Assembly (NCBI GenBank): GCA_949775045.1
Contig: OX459103.1
Span: forward strand, 18,963,653-19,027,652
Source: Metridium senile
Taxonomy: Eukaryota; Cnidaria; Anthozoa; Actiniaria; Metridiidae
Direction: 5' to 3'
DNA: 64,000 nt
Both the position numbers and the translations under genes were made by a program. Under the pieces are notes generated by a model. It ran no database searches, had not been told where the DNA came from, and worked only from the letters and a program-made list of their open reading frames with translations. Positions 32,801 to 46,500 of the stretch are shown one piece after another (the stretch's first letter is position 1; every line of letters starts with the position of its first letter).

Positions 32801-35800
32801 AACAAGGGATAGTCGCGGTGCATTATGGGTCGGTATATAAGTAGAAGTACGCTATGAATTTGAATCAGTCTACGTGCAGTCACCGCCATCGTATGATTAA
32901 ACTTTTGCAGCGGAAATACTATATTAGTTTATTTCCATGCTTTACGTCTCTTTTGTTTATAGCTTGTTCATAGGAACCTTTTTACCCCAAAAGGTTACAT
33001 TAAAGCGTAGCAAGGGTACACGTTTCCCACAATTTGTACCACAATGTGCTTTTTGTGTGTGTGTGTGTCCGGCATGCTGCCAGATATATCTATTGAGTAT
33101 GATATCATATAAGTTTACATGTACTATACCTGTAACTATACTATTAGTATGGGATGTCTGAAAGTTTAACCTATATAACTCATTGTATGACACTTTTGCT
33201 GTGTGTTGCGTCTGACTGGCCAACATGCCCAAGTATCGATGTTGTGGTCCCGTTTTCACACCAGACTGACGACTTTCCGTCATGAAAAGATTTGTCCGTC
33301 CTGACGATTTGACCGCCTTCTATATCGTGAAAACGAGTAAGGCTAGTGACACTTGTATTCCATTTGTCCACGCTAAACCGACCAGAAACTATTTGACATA
33401 TCTTGAAAAAGCTGATAAAACGTATGGTTGCTAGTAGGATTATGCATAGAATGCTGAAGTGGTTAACACATATTTCATTCATTCATCTATTCGTTTATTG
33501 ATTAATTAATTAATTATTTCAATGTTAATTTATTTATCCACTAATAGATTTACAATAAGCTAAACTAATATATAGAAAAACAGATGTTTTAAAATGGCAA
33601 AACACCGTAAATTAATTAATTGCCAAGTGTTAAATTAAACAAGTGTTAAACAAAACACAAACATTACATAAACAAACAAAGCAGCTTGCAAAGTGATTTC
33701 TCAAAGAATGACAGGATGTTTCAAGCTGACAACGGGAGCCTTTTACACGTGCTCAGTGTACTTACAGTACTTGTAGTCTCTTCTCTGTTGAATTTTGAAC
33801 ACATGACGGTTTGCAGTTACCTACAAGTCACCAACATTTCTAATATACTACTCGATAAACGGCTTTCAGAACCGCAACTTTGCGACATCTAAGTTGATCG
33901 TGACAGTCTAAATTACGAGCGGCTTGAAAAGGCACATGTTGAAAAGTCAAATAGGCGTTCGACAATAAAGTGTAGTGGCGACCACACAACAGTGATTATG
34001 AGAAATCAGCAATAATCGGAAGCTTGGCCACTTCCCACGGAAGAGGGGAATAAATAACGTGTTGCGGACTCATTGGAAAAGAGTGAATGATAACGACTAC
34101 CCATAAGAACGCGATAAGCTCAGGTCGACATTTTACTATAAACGGTAACTGTACAACAGACGTAGATAAAACTTATTAAACCTTTGACTCCTACAACGCC
34201 CGAGACTGCCCGTAAACTGAAAATGCCCCTGCTATGGAAAATTGCTACATTCCTAAACAAGCCAAATTTGCACCGTTATAAGTCAAGGATGTTTTGCAGA
34301 AATCAGTGACAACAAACTACGGCTAAGAAGAAATGTAGCAAAAAACATCATTTAAAAATTAGTAAAGTAAAAAAATTGTTTTCCGCGTTGTTTCTCAATA
34401 ATAAAAATCACACTTTTTAACCTTGGATTTTTTTTTTATTAAAACTAATCTTTTAGGCTAAACAGCCTTTTCCACAACAAAATTAATTCGTTGTGCTATG
34501 ACTCAGCTTGTGATGGTCATTTTAACTTACTATACGTGTTTTCCCTACTTTACGACTGGAAAGGACTATGGATATGTGGACATTTTTACGTGGTGAACAC
34601 TCTGGAACTCCACTAAATCAGTATCTTTATTTACATGTAAACTCAAGTCTTTCCTTTTCTCCCAATATTTTGCATGGTTCTACTGACTTTCTTTTCTCTT
34701 TAATCATCTGTATTTCAATTGTACACGTAAGGCGAATTGAAATAAATTATTTTTTTATTATTAACAACAAAGCTCGGATATTTCCGTCAATTAAATATGA
34801 ACTAGGTTTTAAAATATCTCTGTTTGGTTACCCGGAAAGCAGCTAGAGTTATATCAAAAATATCTCAAAAAATAACATTATCAAAATAAAAAAACATGCA
34901 GGCCTATAACTTTAAATTCTTCAGTGTTATAAAAAAAAAAATTTTTTTCACTGCTTTAATAGTTTAATAGTTTGTCATACTTGGTGATCTGGCGTCATTC
35001 AGTTTGGACTACGAAAGTCAAAAAATCACCTTGTGTTCGTTTGCTTTTGTTCGCTAAAACTTGATGATTTGCATGCATAATACGTTGTTATTGTTATATT
35101 TATTGGCTCAATATATAGTTGAGAATTCATGCGAGAAAAGCGGCTTTATCTGTGCTTTTTGTAGACGGATACTTAAAATCTTAAAAACGTAAAAAAATGT
35201 ATAAATATATTTGCTTATACCAAAAAAAATGTCCCATCAATAGCGCAATTACAGAAGAACATTTTAGTAGCAAAGGCACGGATCTCCATCTTTAATTTCT
35301 TGAAATATTTGATAAAAATTAAATAGCAAAATGTTTGAACCGTTACAAAAATATACCATGTTCAAAAAATGTACCACAAAAATGGCAATTTTTTTGAACG
35401 GTTCAAAAAATATACTATTTTGTGGTAATATTTTCGAACCAGTTCAAAAAAATTGCTATGTGATATGGCAAATTTTTTGAACAATGGTACGAATGCATAT
35501 GACCATCACCATCACCATCACCATCACCATCACCATCACCATCACCATCACCATCACCATCACCCTCATTACCATTACCATCACCATCACCAACACCGTC
35601 ACCACCACCATCATCACCATCACCATCACCAACACCGTCACCACCACCATCACCATCACCATCACCATCACCATCACCAACACCGTCACCACCACCACCA
35701 CCATCATCATCATTACCATCACCATCACCATCATCGTCATTACCATCACCATCACCATCACCCTCATCATCATTACCATCACCATCACCATCACCCTCAT

Positions 35801-38800
35801 CATCATTACCATCACCATCACCATCACCCTCATCATCATTACCATCACCATCACCAACACCGTCACCACCACCACCACCATCACCATCACCATCATCATC
35901 ACCATCACCATCACCATCACCACCACCATCACCATCACCATCACCATCATCTTCCCATCTTCACCATCACCATCACCATCATTACCACCACCATCATTAC
36001 CACCACCACCACCATCATCACTATCATTTATGTTTTCATTGATACTTACTTTCCCTTGAAGAAAGCGATGTAGAAGATGGACGAGTAGAAGTTGACGAAC
36101 TGGAAGATGAACACTTTGAGTGTTAAATTGTCTTCGTATTCAGTCTGAGTCCGATGCATCTCTGGTAAATAAACACAATCAATATAAGCTGTCTTTTTAT
36201 GAATTTACAAACGCTTTAGACCAATAAGGTTATCTTCTTTAAGGCCCCGGGAAAACGGGTTAGGGTTAGGGTTTAACATTTGCTTCAAGATTGATTCGAT
36301 TTTGTTGAACGCTGTAGAATGGTTGTTGAACGATGTTGAACGTGGGGGGATAAACGGTTTCAATGACAACGTTGAAATGGGGTGGCAAACGGTTTTAACA
36401 TTGCCATTCAACAAAATCGAACGGAAGTTGAAGCAAATGTTGAAGCCGTTTGCCTGGGTCTTTATATAAGGGACACTATCTAAGAAACGCACACGTACGT
36501 GGATTGCAATGATGAGAAATTGGGCTACCAGCATGAAAATCCGACGCCAGTAAGGATATATAATTCTCTATATAGACCTAACGAAGCATCCTACATATGC
36601 AAATGGCCGGCAAGCCTCGCTCTGACTATATGGGTTAGGTTTAAAATAAAATAAAACTAGCTTATAAAGAGCTTGGGGATTGTCAGAACACTCAAGAAGT
36701 GTTGAGAAGCACTCCGCTTCGTGTCATGCTTTCTTAGCACTTCTTTACTGTCTTGTATCAATCAGCTTGTGCTTTATAACTACATACAACATTTCTTCAT
36801 TACAGTTGTCTTGCCCCAGTGTCGGGCATTCGCATATGAATATCTGGTTCGTGAAAAAGGTATATTCTAGTTTAGAGCTGTCTTACCCCAGTGGTTTAGG
36901 AGAAGAGCCAGCTTCTCATAGACTCTGCTAAGTATCATTATAATGATCAAGTTAAGAATGGCTCCTGTCGCTGACACAAACTGATTGGCGTGAGGCTGGA
37001 GGTCTGGGTTCTTGTACAGAGGATGAATGACAAGTAATTTGTAGACAATGACACCAACCATGAATAGCAATACTAGTGAAACCTGCAGTAAGAAATAGAA
37101 TGGACTAATGAATGGATGAATGGATGATTAGTAACTTGTAGACAATGACACCAACCATGAACAACAATACTAGTGAAACCTGCATGCAGTAAGGAATGAG
37201 AATGGATTAATGAATGGATGGATGGGTGCATGATGAATGGATTAATTGTTGGATGGATGGATAGATAGGGTGGAAAGAATTCCAATACAAATCAGTGAAA
37301 CCTAAAACGAGCATCAAGTCAATTGGAATAATAGAAATAACTTGATACAATAGTGATACGCATGCAAGAAAGAATTGGAGCAATTGAACTAGAATAATAT
37401 AGAAATAAAAAGAGAAAGAATTACCGAAAGAATTAGAATCAAAAGAAATGTCAGATAAATGATCATGCCTACCCACCATGCCTATAATGATAGCGATACC
37501 AGAGTACATTCTAGCAGATCTCTTCTCCTCTGGGAAGTATGGTTCTAATAGACCAGTGACAGGGTTACGTTCTACAGTAGGAGCTAACGCAGCGAACGTT
37601 GGACGAGGTCGTTCCTGAAACAAAACAAACCGATGAGAACACGAAACAAACCGATGAGAAGACGATACAAACCGATGAGAAGACGATACAAACCGATAGA
37701 ACACGAAACAAACCGATGAGAAGACGATACAAACCGATGAGAAGACGATACAAACCGATGAGAAGACGATACAAACCGATGAGAACACGAAACAAACCGA
37801 TGAGAACACGAAACAAATCGATAAGAAGACGAATACGATGATCATTTTTATTGCCAACAGTACTCTATCATCATAGAGTACTGTATTATCATCATCACCA
37901 TCATCATCGTTGTCATCATCATCACTATCATCATCATCAATATAATCATCATCATCACTATGTGTAATAATAGTATAAGTGTAGGATATTCCATACCTCT
38001 TCATCTTCAAACTCAAGTACATCCCAATGAAAACCAATTGTCACTTCCTTTCTTTTCCAGAATTCCAGGAAAAACACAGCTAAATAACAATACAAACAAT
38101 ACCGACGCAATTAGACAACAGATCGTCTGTAAACAAAGACATTGGCTGTATATGTCAATGATGATCATCTTGGATGATAACCCTAAGGCGTTCCTCTTTC
38201 AATATTATTATTATATTTGAATAAATAATGACTGCAATCGCTTACCCCAGAAGGACACGAAGATAGCATAGGCGACTGTCATAGGATTATCGAACAGATA
38301 TGCATGCTGAAACAGAAAGATAGCATAAGAAACTACCGAGGGATTATCGAACATATATGCATGCTGAAACAGAAAGATAGCATAAGAAACTACCGAATGA
38401 TTGTCAAGTTAATATACATACTAAAAAGACATAGTTAATTCCAATACATTGTTATTGAATACATGTAGTCTGCAAAAACTGCTGCTTTATTCATAGTTAA
38501 TTAGTATATTTACAAGCAGATATCTTATTTAATTAGTCTGTAAACATCGTTGCTGTTTTACCTTAAGGTTAGTATATTTACAAGCAGATATCTTATTTAG
38601 TCTGTAAACATCGTTGCTGTTTTACCTTAAGGTTAGTATATTTACAAGCAGATATCTTATTTAATTAGTCTGTAAACATCGTTGCTGTTTTACCTTAAGG
38701 TTAGTATATTTACAAGCAGATATCTTATTTATTTAGTCTGTAAACATCGTTGCTGTTTTACCTTAAGGTTAGTATATTTACAAGCAGATATCTTATTTAG

Positions 38801-40118
38801 TCTGTAAACACATCGTTGCTGTCTTACCTTAAGGTTAGTATATTTACAAGCAGATATCTTATTTATTTAGTCTGTAAACATCGTTGCTGTTTTACCTTAA
38901 GGTTAGTATATTTACAAGCAGATATCTTATTTAGTCTGTAAACATCGTTGCAGCTGTTTTACCTTAAGGTTAGTATATTTACAAGCAGATATCTTATTTA
39001 GTCTGTAAACATCGTTGCAGCTGTTTTACCTTAAGGTTAGTATATTTACAAGCAGATATCTTATTTAGTCTGTAAACATCGTTGCTGTTTCACCTTAAGG
39101 TTAGTACATTTACAAGCAGATATCTTATTTAGTCTGTAAACATCATTGCTGTCTTACCTTTGCCCGTCCACAGGCGGTATGCAAGTCCCACACTTTACAG
39201 CCGACTTCACAATCAGGACACATATGGAACGTCCACTTGGGGAAGTTACACATATCCATACTAGAACGAGACAAGGAATCGTGTTATGACCACCTTACAC
39301 TCACAGACGATACACACACTGACGATGTTTATCATAATCATATTATAATCTTTATCTTCGGGATCATCATCATCATTACCATCATTATCACTACCATCGT
39401 CGCCACCACCATCATTACCACCACTATCATGATCAACGTCATTATTAGCAGCATCAGATGATCTCACCATTATCATAATCACCATCGATCAGCAACAGTA
39501 GCATCATCATCCTCGCCACAACAACATCATCATCATCATATCATCATCGTCGTAATCATCATCACCATCATGTGCTGTATTGTATATTCACTTACGCTGG
39601 TCTGTTGTTTCCTCCTGTCATCGTAGCGAAACCATAAATAAAAACAATTAAGCCAACTAATGAAGGAGCGATGAGCCACGCCGTGTACTGTCCTGTAATG
39701 ATAACAAACACAAATATATCACTCTTTTAACATCTCAATCTTCTAGCCAGACACAAGTGTCCTACTAATTTGGGAGACTCACACTCACTACCCCTACATT
39801 AAATATTTTACCACACATCACTGATGTGAAACAAACTCAACTCACATATGATCCTGCTAACAACAACGATGAGAAGCTAGACGCCTAAACACCTAGCCAC
39901 TCATTCTACTCTGAAGAAGGTAATTGAGGAGTCGCAATGAGAGAGAGGAAATACGGATAGTGTCAAGTAACTTACCGAGCCAAGCAAAATAAATAGCGAT
40001 TTTCTCTCCAAAATAAAATCTGGCGATGAGAAGAAATTTATTGTTAGTTAAATACTTGGTATAGGTTTAATCAACAACTGCTATTATCGTAACATTGTAA
40101 TTTATCACAATCATCATT

Positions 40119-40149
<31 letters not shown>

Positions 40150-43100
40150 CTATCATTAACATCAACATTATTAACATCATCAATATTATAATCTTCATCC
40201 TTATCGTCTTCTTGGTCACCGCCAAAGTGTGCATGTCTTTACCTTATATGGTCAAGGGGTTGGTATTTGTACCATTTACCCCATCGACCCCAGAATTCTT
40301 TGAGAATCTGTACAAGACAATATTAATGAGTATTAATGAGTATTATATCCAATGTATCATTGTGAATATGACACTTGTAACGCTGTGGTTTGTATATAGT
40401 TTCGTTCTTATTTCATGACTTTAGTGTTTTAACGCTGTGGTTTGTATATACCTGTCTCTTGTTCAGTTTGATTTCTTCTGGTCCGTGGGGACCATGGTGA
40501 TATTCAGGGGGTAATTCATAGGTTCCCTAGCAACGAGAAACGTATTACCTCGTGAAAATTAATGTCAATAATTATGTAATAATTGGAGGATATCTTCAAA
40601 GGAAACGGTATAGGAAAGAAGAGAAAGAAAAAGACGATAATATTCTTCTATAGAAATGGTAGGACAGAGAATAAAATGAAATAATTCCAGGGAGGTGAAA
40701 AAGATAGCAGGAAGTAAGAAAGCCAAGAATAAAGAAAAATCATACAAATTGAAAAAATGATCGGAAACATAATAGAGCGAAACGTGATAGAAATACGTAA
40801 AGGAAATCAAAGGGTTTCGAGCAGAAGAAATGGTAGAAAAAGGAAACAAAAAGAAAAAAGGAAAGCACTAGGGAAGTAAGGAAAGTAATCGTTCATCTTG
40901 TTTTTTTTCTCTACATTTACAACTGATACCATAATGCATTCTGTTTATGGGGTGTAGTGTAGCTATGGTAATTCAAATCAAACAAATTACAATATGTGAC
41001 CCCCCAAAACAGAAGGCATTCTGGTTATATGAGTAGAGAATTGTTACTTATGGATATTACGTACCACGTGTAGCGGGTAAGCAGCGGAATAGATACCCTC
41101 GTTGACCAATCGATTTATTCCTATCTCACCCTTCTGTCTGTTGCCATAGCAAGCAGTTTCTAGTATCTCACTCGCCTGAATACAAACATTAAGATATATT
41201 GAACTGGCAAATACAGAGATAAGCGAGTGAATGAATGGATGGATGGATGGATGGATGGATGGATGGATGGATGGATGGATGGATGGATGGATGGATGGAT
41301 GGATGGATGGATGGATGGATGGATGGATGAATAGATGGATGGATGAATGGATGGATATACACTTACCACTCTAGTTCTCTCTGTATCTATGAAATAGTTA
41401 TCAGGATCATTACTGTTGAGAAACCTGAAAAACAAAACAAACAACTCTATATTACACACACATGTTTATATGTATCAACTATTCCTTGGACAACCTTTTT
41501 GAAATAGGTGTATGCCTAGAATTCCTTTCCATCTTGGAATGACCTATCGCCTTGGACAACCTTTTTTGAAATAGGTGTATGCCTAGAATTCCTTTCCATC
41601 TTGGAATGACCTATCGTCTTGGACAACCTTTTTAAAATAGGTGTATGCCTATAATTCCTTTCAATCTTGGAATGACCTATCCCCTTGGACAACCTTTTTA
41701 AAATAGGTGTATGCCTATAATTCCTTTCCATCTCGGAATAACCTATCGCCTTGGACAACCTTTCAGTATTAACACGGTGCATGTTAAGAGTTCCTATCGG
41801 TCTTGTGATATATTCTGTCTCAAAGTGTTTCTTACTTGTGTAGTTTGTCAGCCTTGAACTGCGTCGTGAAGTAGTCAGGGGGTGTGTCAGGGAAATCTTC
41901 TTTGAAGACGTTTGGTACATGAACCTTTTTAAGCATCCTCTCGCTCCAGTTCACCTTGATTCCTGACCGTAACTAGAACAGAGAGACAATAATAAGCATA
42001 ACGAGAGCAGATTTCGTATGGCTGTGAAAAGAAAGTTCAGTGTCGTGTGTGTGCCTTGCCGCGACCGTGATGTTTGAAGAAATGTGCCATGCATTGATCG
42101 CGTTCGTGCAATGAGCTTTCATAGTCATACGAAGTCTGCCTTATCAACATAATCATCATCATCATCATCACCAAAGATATCATTATCAACATCATCATCA
42201 TCATCGTCATTATCATAATCAGTATTATTACCATCCTTAACAATAACTTTAAAATCGTTATTAGTACCATCATCACAATCATTATTTCAACATTATCATC
42301 AGCATCATTATTATCGTTATCATCATCATCATCAGCAACATCTTTATCGATACCATCACGTCTTGTTTTATTGCAAGTTCAAGTGCATCGTGGATTGTGT
42401 TACCTTTAGTGGTGCCCTAAAGCTAAGTTCTTCAGCATAAAACAGCATGACTTCCCATGGCACGTGACATTTGATGAAATGAAGCTTGGCTGTTTTATCC
42501 TGGGTCATTTCCTGGTGACAAGAAGAACGAATATCAGAACTATCGCAGGGGTGACGTCATGATAACATTCGTCCTTTTCCAAAATCATCGCCACCATCAC
42601 CACCACCACCACTACCACCACTACCTTTATCGTTATCATTATAATCATCATCATGTTGATCATCATCACTGATTCACCATCATCATCACTATCACTACTA
42701 TCATCATCATGACCATTATCATCATCATCATCATCACCACTACCGTCACCACCACCATCACCACCTTTATCGTTATCATTATAATCATCATCATCATAAT
42801 GACCATCATCACTGATTCACTATCGACATCACCATCACTAACAACATCACCATCATCATCGTAATGACCATCATCATCATCATCATCACTATAACCTTTA
42901 TCATCATCGTTGTCATGGTGTTTAAGCTACTATATTATTACCTCTTCAAACTCTAGCTGTGCTTTCTTCAGGTTTTCCATGAATTTCTTTCTTTTCTTAT
43001 CGAATTCAGGTGGGTCTGGTTTATCGGTCTCCTCGTAAACGAGCACGAAATCTGTGCAGTCAATCATGGATTACAACAATATACAAATATGTGACATGAA

Positions 43101-43581
43101 ATGACATGTCCTGGGTTGTCTCTCTTACACCCTACACTTAATTGAGCTTATGTTTGTATTTGTATTTACTTTTGGAAAACAAAATAAACCCTTGAAACCT
43201 TTGAAACGTAAAACCGTGACATAAGATTAGCTTGAAATAGCATGTGGCATGAAGTGATATAACATGACATGCCGTGACATACCGTGGCTTGACTTAAGAC
43301 ATGACGTCACATGACATAATGAGACTTGACATAAATTAACAAGACACGACGTAACATGAAGTGATATACAGTTACATGACATCAGCGAAAACATGACACT
43401 ACATGTAACGTGATATGACGTGACAAAACGTGACATGATATAACGTGACTAGAGGTGATGTGATATGATTGACGTGACCGAAGGTGACGTGACATTACAT
43501 AACGCAATACCTACCTATTTTCCTTCTCCCGTCTCTAAACAGACAGCCTCTTTCACCGCTCATGTCTTCCTCGTCGTAATT
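26896..43581 (-). CDS. Gene D exons 11-33: complete anoctamin (TMEM16) module
   Basis: The module begins with [18 protein letters not shown], orthologous exon by exon to gene A. The cytoplasmic domain follows ([45 protein letters not shown]), then the ten-helix membrane domain. The helix 6 to 8 Ca2+ site is intact: Asn and Glu in GNVQEVLIP, both Glu in QEYLEMVIQFGF, and Glu and Asp in [13 protein letters not shown]. These correspond to the ligands mapped in TMEM16A and fungal TMEM16. [26 protein letters not shown] and the tail [13 protein letters not shown]...DVMVPDVPQ resemble ANO7 most. Intron positions match gene A except for three sites, described in the findings. The last exon ends with TAA at 26898-26896. 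Ca2+-dependent activity is expected; channel versus scramblase cannot be decided from sequence. Confidence 0.93.
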
Positions 43582-46500
43582 CTACGAAACAAACAGTATT
43601 AGAGCTACATTCATAGAAAACCTGACTATAATCACACTTACAAGGTTATAAAACTCTGATTTCTTGAAAAGTTCCTCTGCGTTCTTCTCGATGAGAAGTT
43701 TGACGGTTTCACCTGCCCGTTTAACGACCTGGACAGCGGCATCTTGTGGAACATTACGAACATCGACCTCGTTGACCTACAGAAACATATATATAGTTAA
43801 TGATCTATATATAAGAAAGAACACAATGGACAAGGTGCATTTCTCTAAAGACTGTTTGTTTCACAAGTTAATGAGAACAGCTCTAACATCTCAACATACA
43901 TATCTTTACACCATGACATACCTCTAGTATTCTGTCGCCTGGTTCTAGTTTGCCGTCACGTGACGCAGCGCTTCCTCGTTTGATTGACGTCACAAAAACA
44001 CCCGGATGATCTCGTAAATAGTTGGAACCTTGACCTCCTCGTATATTGAACCCATAACCTGACAGCAAGAAAATATATTTAACTACAGCAGATGATAATG
44101 ATGATGATGATTACTAAGGCGATGACATTGATGATAGCAATACAATAGAGATAGTAATGATTATGATAACTATAGTGATGATAATGATGATAGCAATACA
44201 GTAGAGATAGTAATGATTACGATAACTATAGTGATGATAATGATGATAGCAATACAATAGAGATAGTAATGATTATGATAACTATAGTGATGATAATGAT
44301 GATAGCAATACAGTAGAGATAGTAATGATTATGATAACTATAGTGATGATAATGATGATAGCAATACAGTAGAGATAGTAATGATTATGATAACTATAGT
44401 GATGATAATGATGATAGCAATACAGTAGAGATAGTAATGATTACGATAACTATAGTGATGATAATGATGATAGCAATACAATAGAGATAGTAATGATTAT
44501 GATAACTATAGTGATGATAATGATGATAGCAATACAGTAGAGATAGTAATGATTACGATAACTATAGTGATGATAATGATGATAGCAATACAATAGAGAT
44601 AGTAATGATTACGATAACTATAGTGATGATAATGATGATAGCAATACAATAGAGATAGTAATGATTACGATAACTATAGTGATGATAATGATGATAGCAA
44701 TACAATAGAGATAGTAATGATTATGATAACTATAGTGATGATAATGATGATAGCAATACAATAGAGATAGTAATGATTACGATAACTATAGTGATAATAA
44801 TGATGATAGCAATACAATAGAGATAGTAATGATTATGATAACTATAGTGATGATAATGATGATAGCAATACAATATAGATAGTAATGATTACGATAACTA
44901 TAGTGATGATAATGATGATAGCAATACAGTAGAGATAGTAATGATTATGATAACTATAGTGATGATAATGATGATAGCAATACAGTAGAGATAGTAATGA
45001 TTATGATAACTATAGTGATGATAATGATGATAGCAATACAGTAGAGATAGTAATGATTATGATAACTATAGTGATGATAATGATGATAGCAATACAATAG
45101 AGATAGTAATGATTATGATAACTATAGTGATGATAATGATGATAGCAATACAATAGAGATAGTAATGATTACGATAACTATAGTGATGATAATGATGATA
45201 GCAATACAATAGAGATAGTAATGATTACGATAACTATAGTGATGATAATGATGATAGCAATACAATAGAGATAGTAATGATTATGATAACTATAGTGATG
45301 ATAATGATGATAGCAATACAATAGAGATAGTAATGATTACGATAACTATAGTGATAATAATGATGATAGCAATACAATAGAGATAGTAATGATTATGATA
45401 ACTATAGTGATGATAATGATGATAGCAATACAATATAGATAGTAATGATTACGATAACTATAGTGATGATAATGATGATAGCAATACAGTAGAGATAGTA
45501 ATGATTATGATAACTATAGTGATGATAATGATGATAGCAATACAATAGAGATAGTAATGATTATGATAACTATAGTGATGATAATGATGATAGCAATACA
45601 ATAGAGATAGTAATGATTATGATAACTATAGTGATGATAGCAATACAATAGAGATAGTAATGATTACGATAACTATAGTGATGATAATGATGATAGCAAT
45701 ACAGTAGAGATAGTAATGATTATGATAACTATAGTGATGATAATGATGCTAGCAATACAGTAGAGATAGTAATGATTACGATAACTATAGTGATGATAAT
45801 GATGATAGCAATACAGTAGAGATAGTAATGATTACGATAACTATAGTGATGATAATGATGATAGCAATACAATAGAGATAGTAATGATTATGATAACTAT
45901 AGTGATGATAATGATGATAGCAATACAATAGAGATAGTAATGATTACGATAACTATAGTGATAATAATGATGATAGCAATACAATAGAGATAGTAATGAT
46001 TATGATAACTATAGTGATGATAATGATGATAGCAATACAATAGAGATAGTAATGATTATGATAACTATAGTGATGATAATGATGATAGCAATACAATAGA
46101 GATAGTAATGATTATGATAACTATAGTGATGATAGCAATACAATAGAGATAGTAATGATTATGATAACTATAGTGATGATAGCAATACAGTAGAGATAGT
46201 AATGATTATGATAACTATAGTGATGATAATGATGCTAGCAATACAGTAGAGATAGTAATGATTACGATAACTATAGTGATGATAATGATGATAGCAATAC
46301 AGTAGAGATAGTAATGATTACGATAACTATAGTGATGATAATGATGATAGCAATACAATAGAGATAGTAATGATTACGATAACTATAGTGATGATAATGA
46401 TGATAGCAATACAATAGAGATAGTAATGATTACGATAACTATAGTGATGATAATGATGATAGCAATACAATAGAGATAGTAATGATTACGATAACTATAG

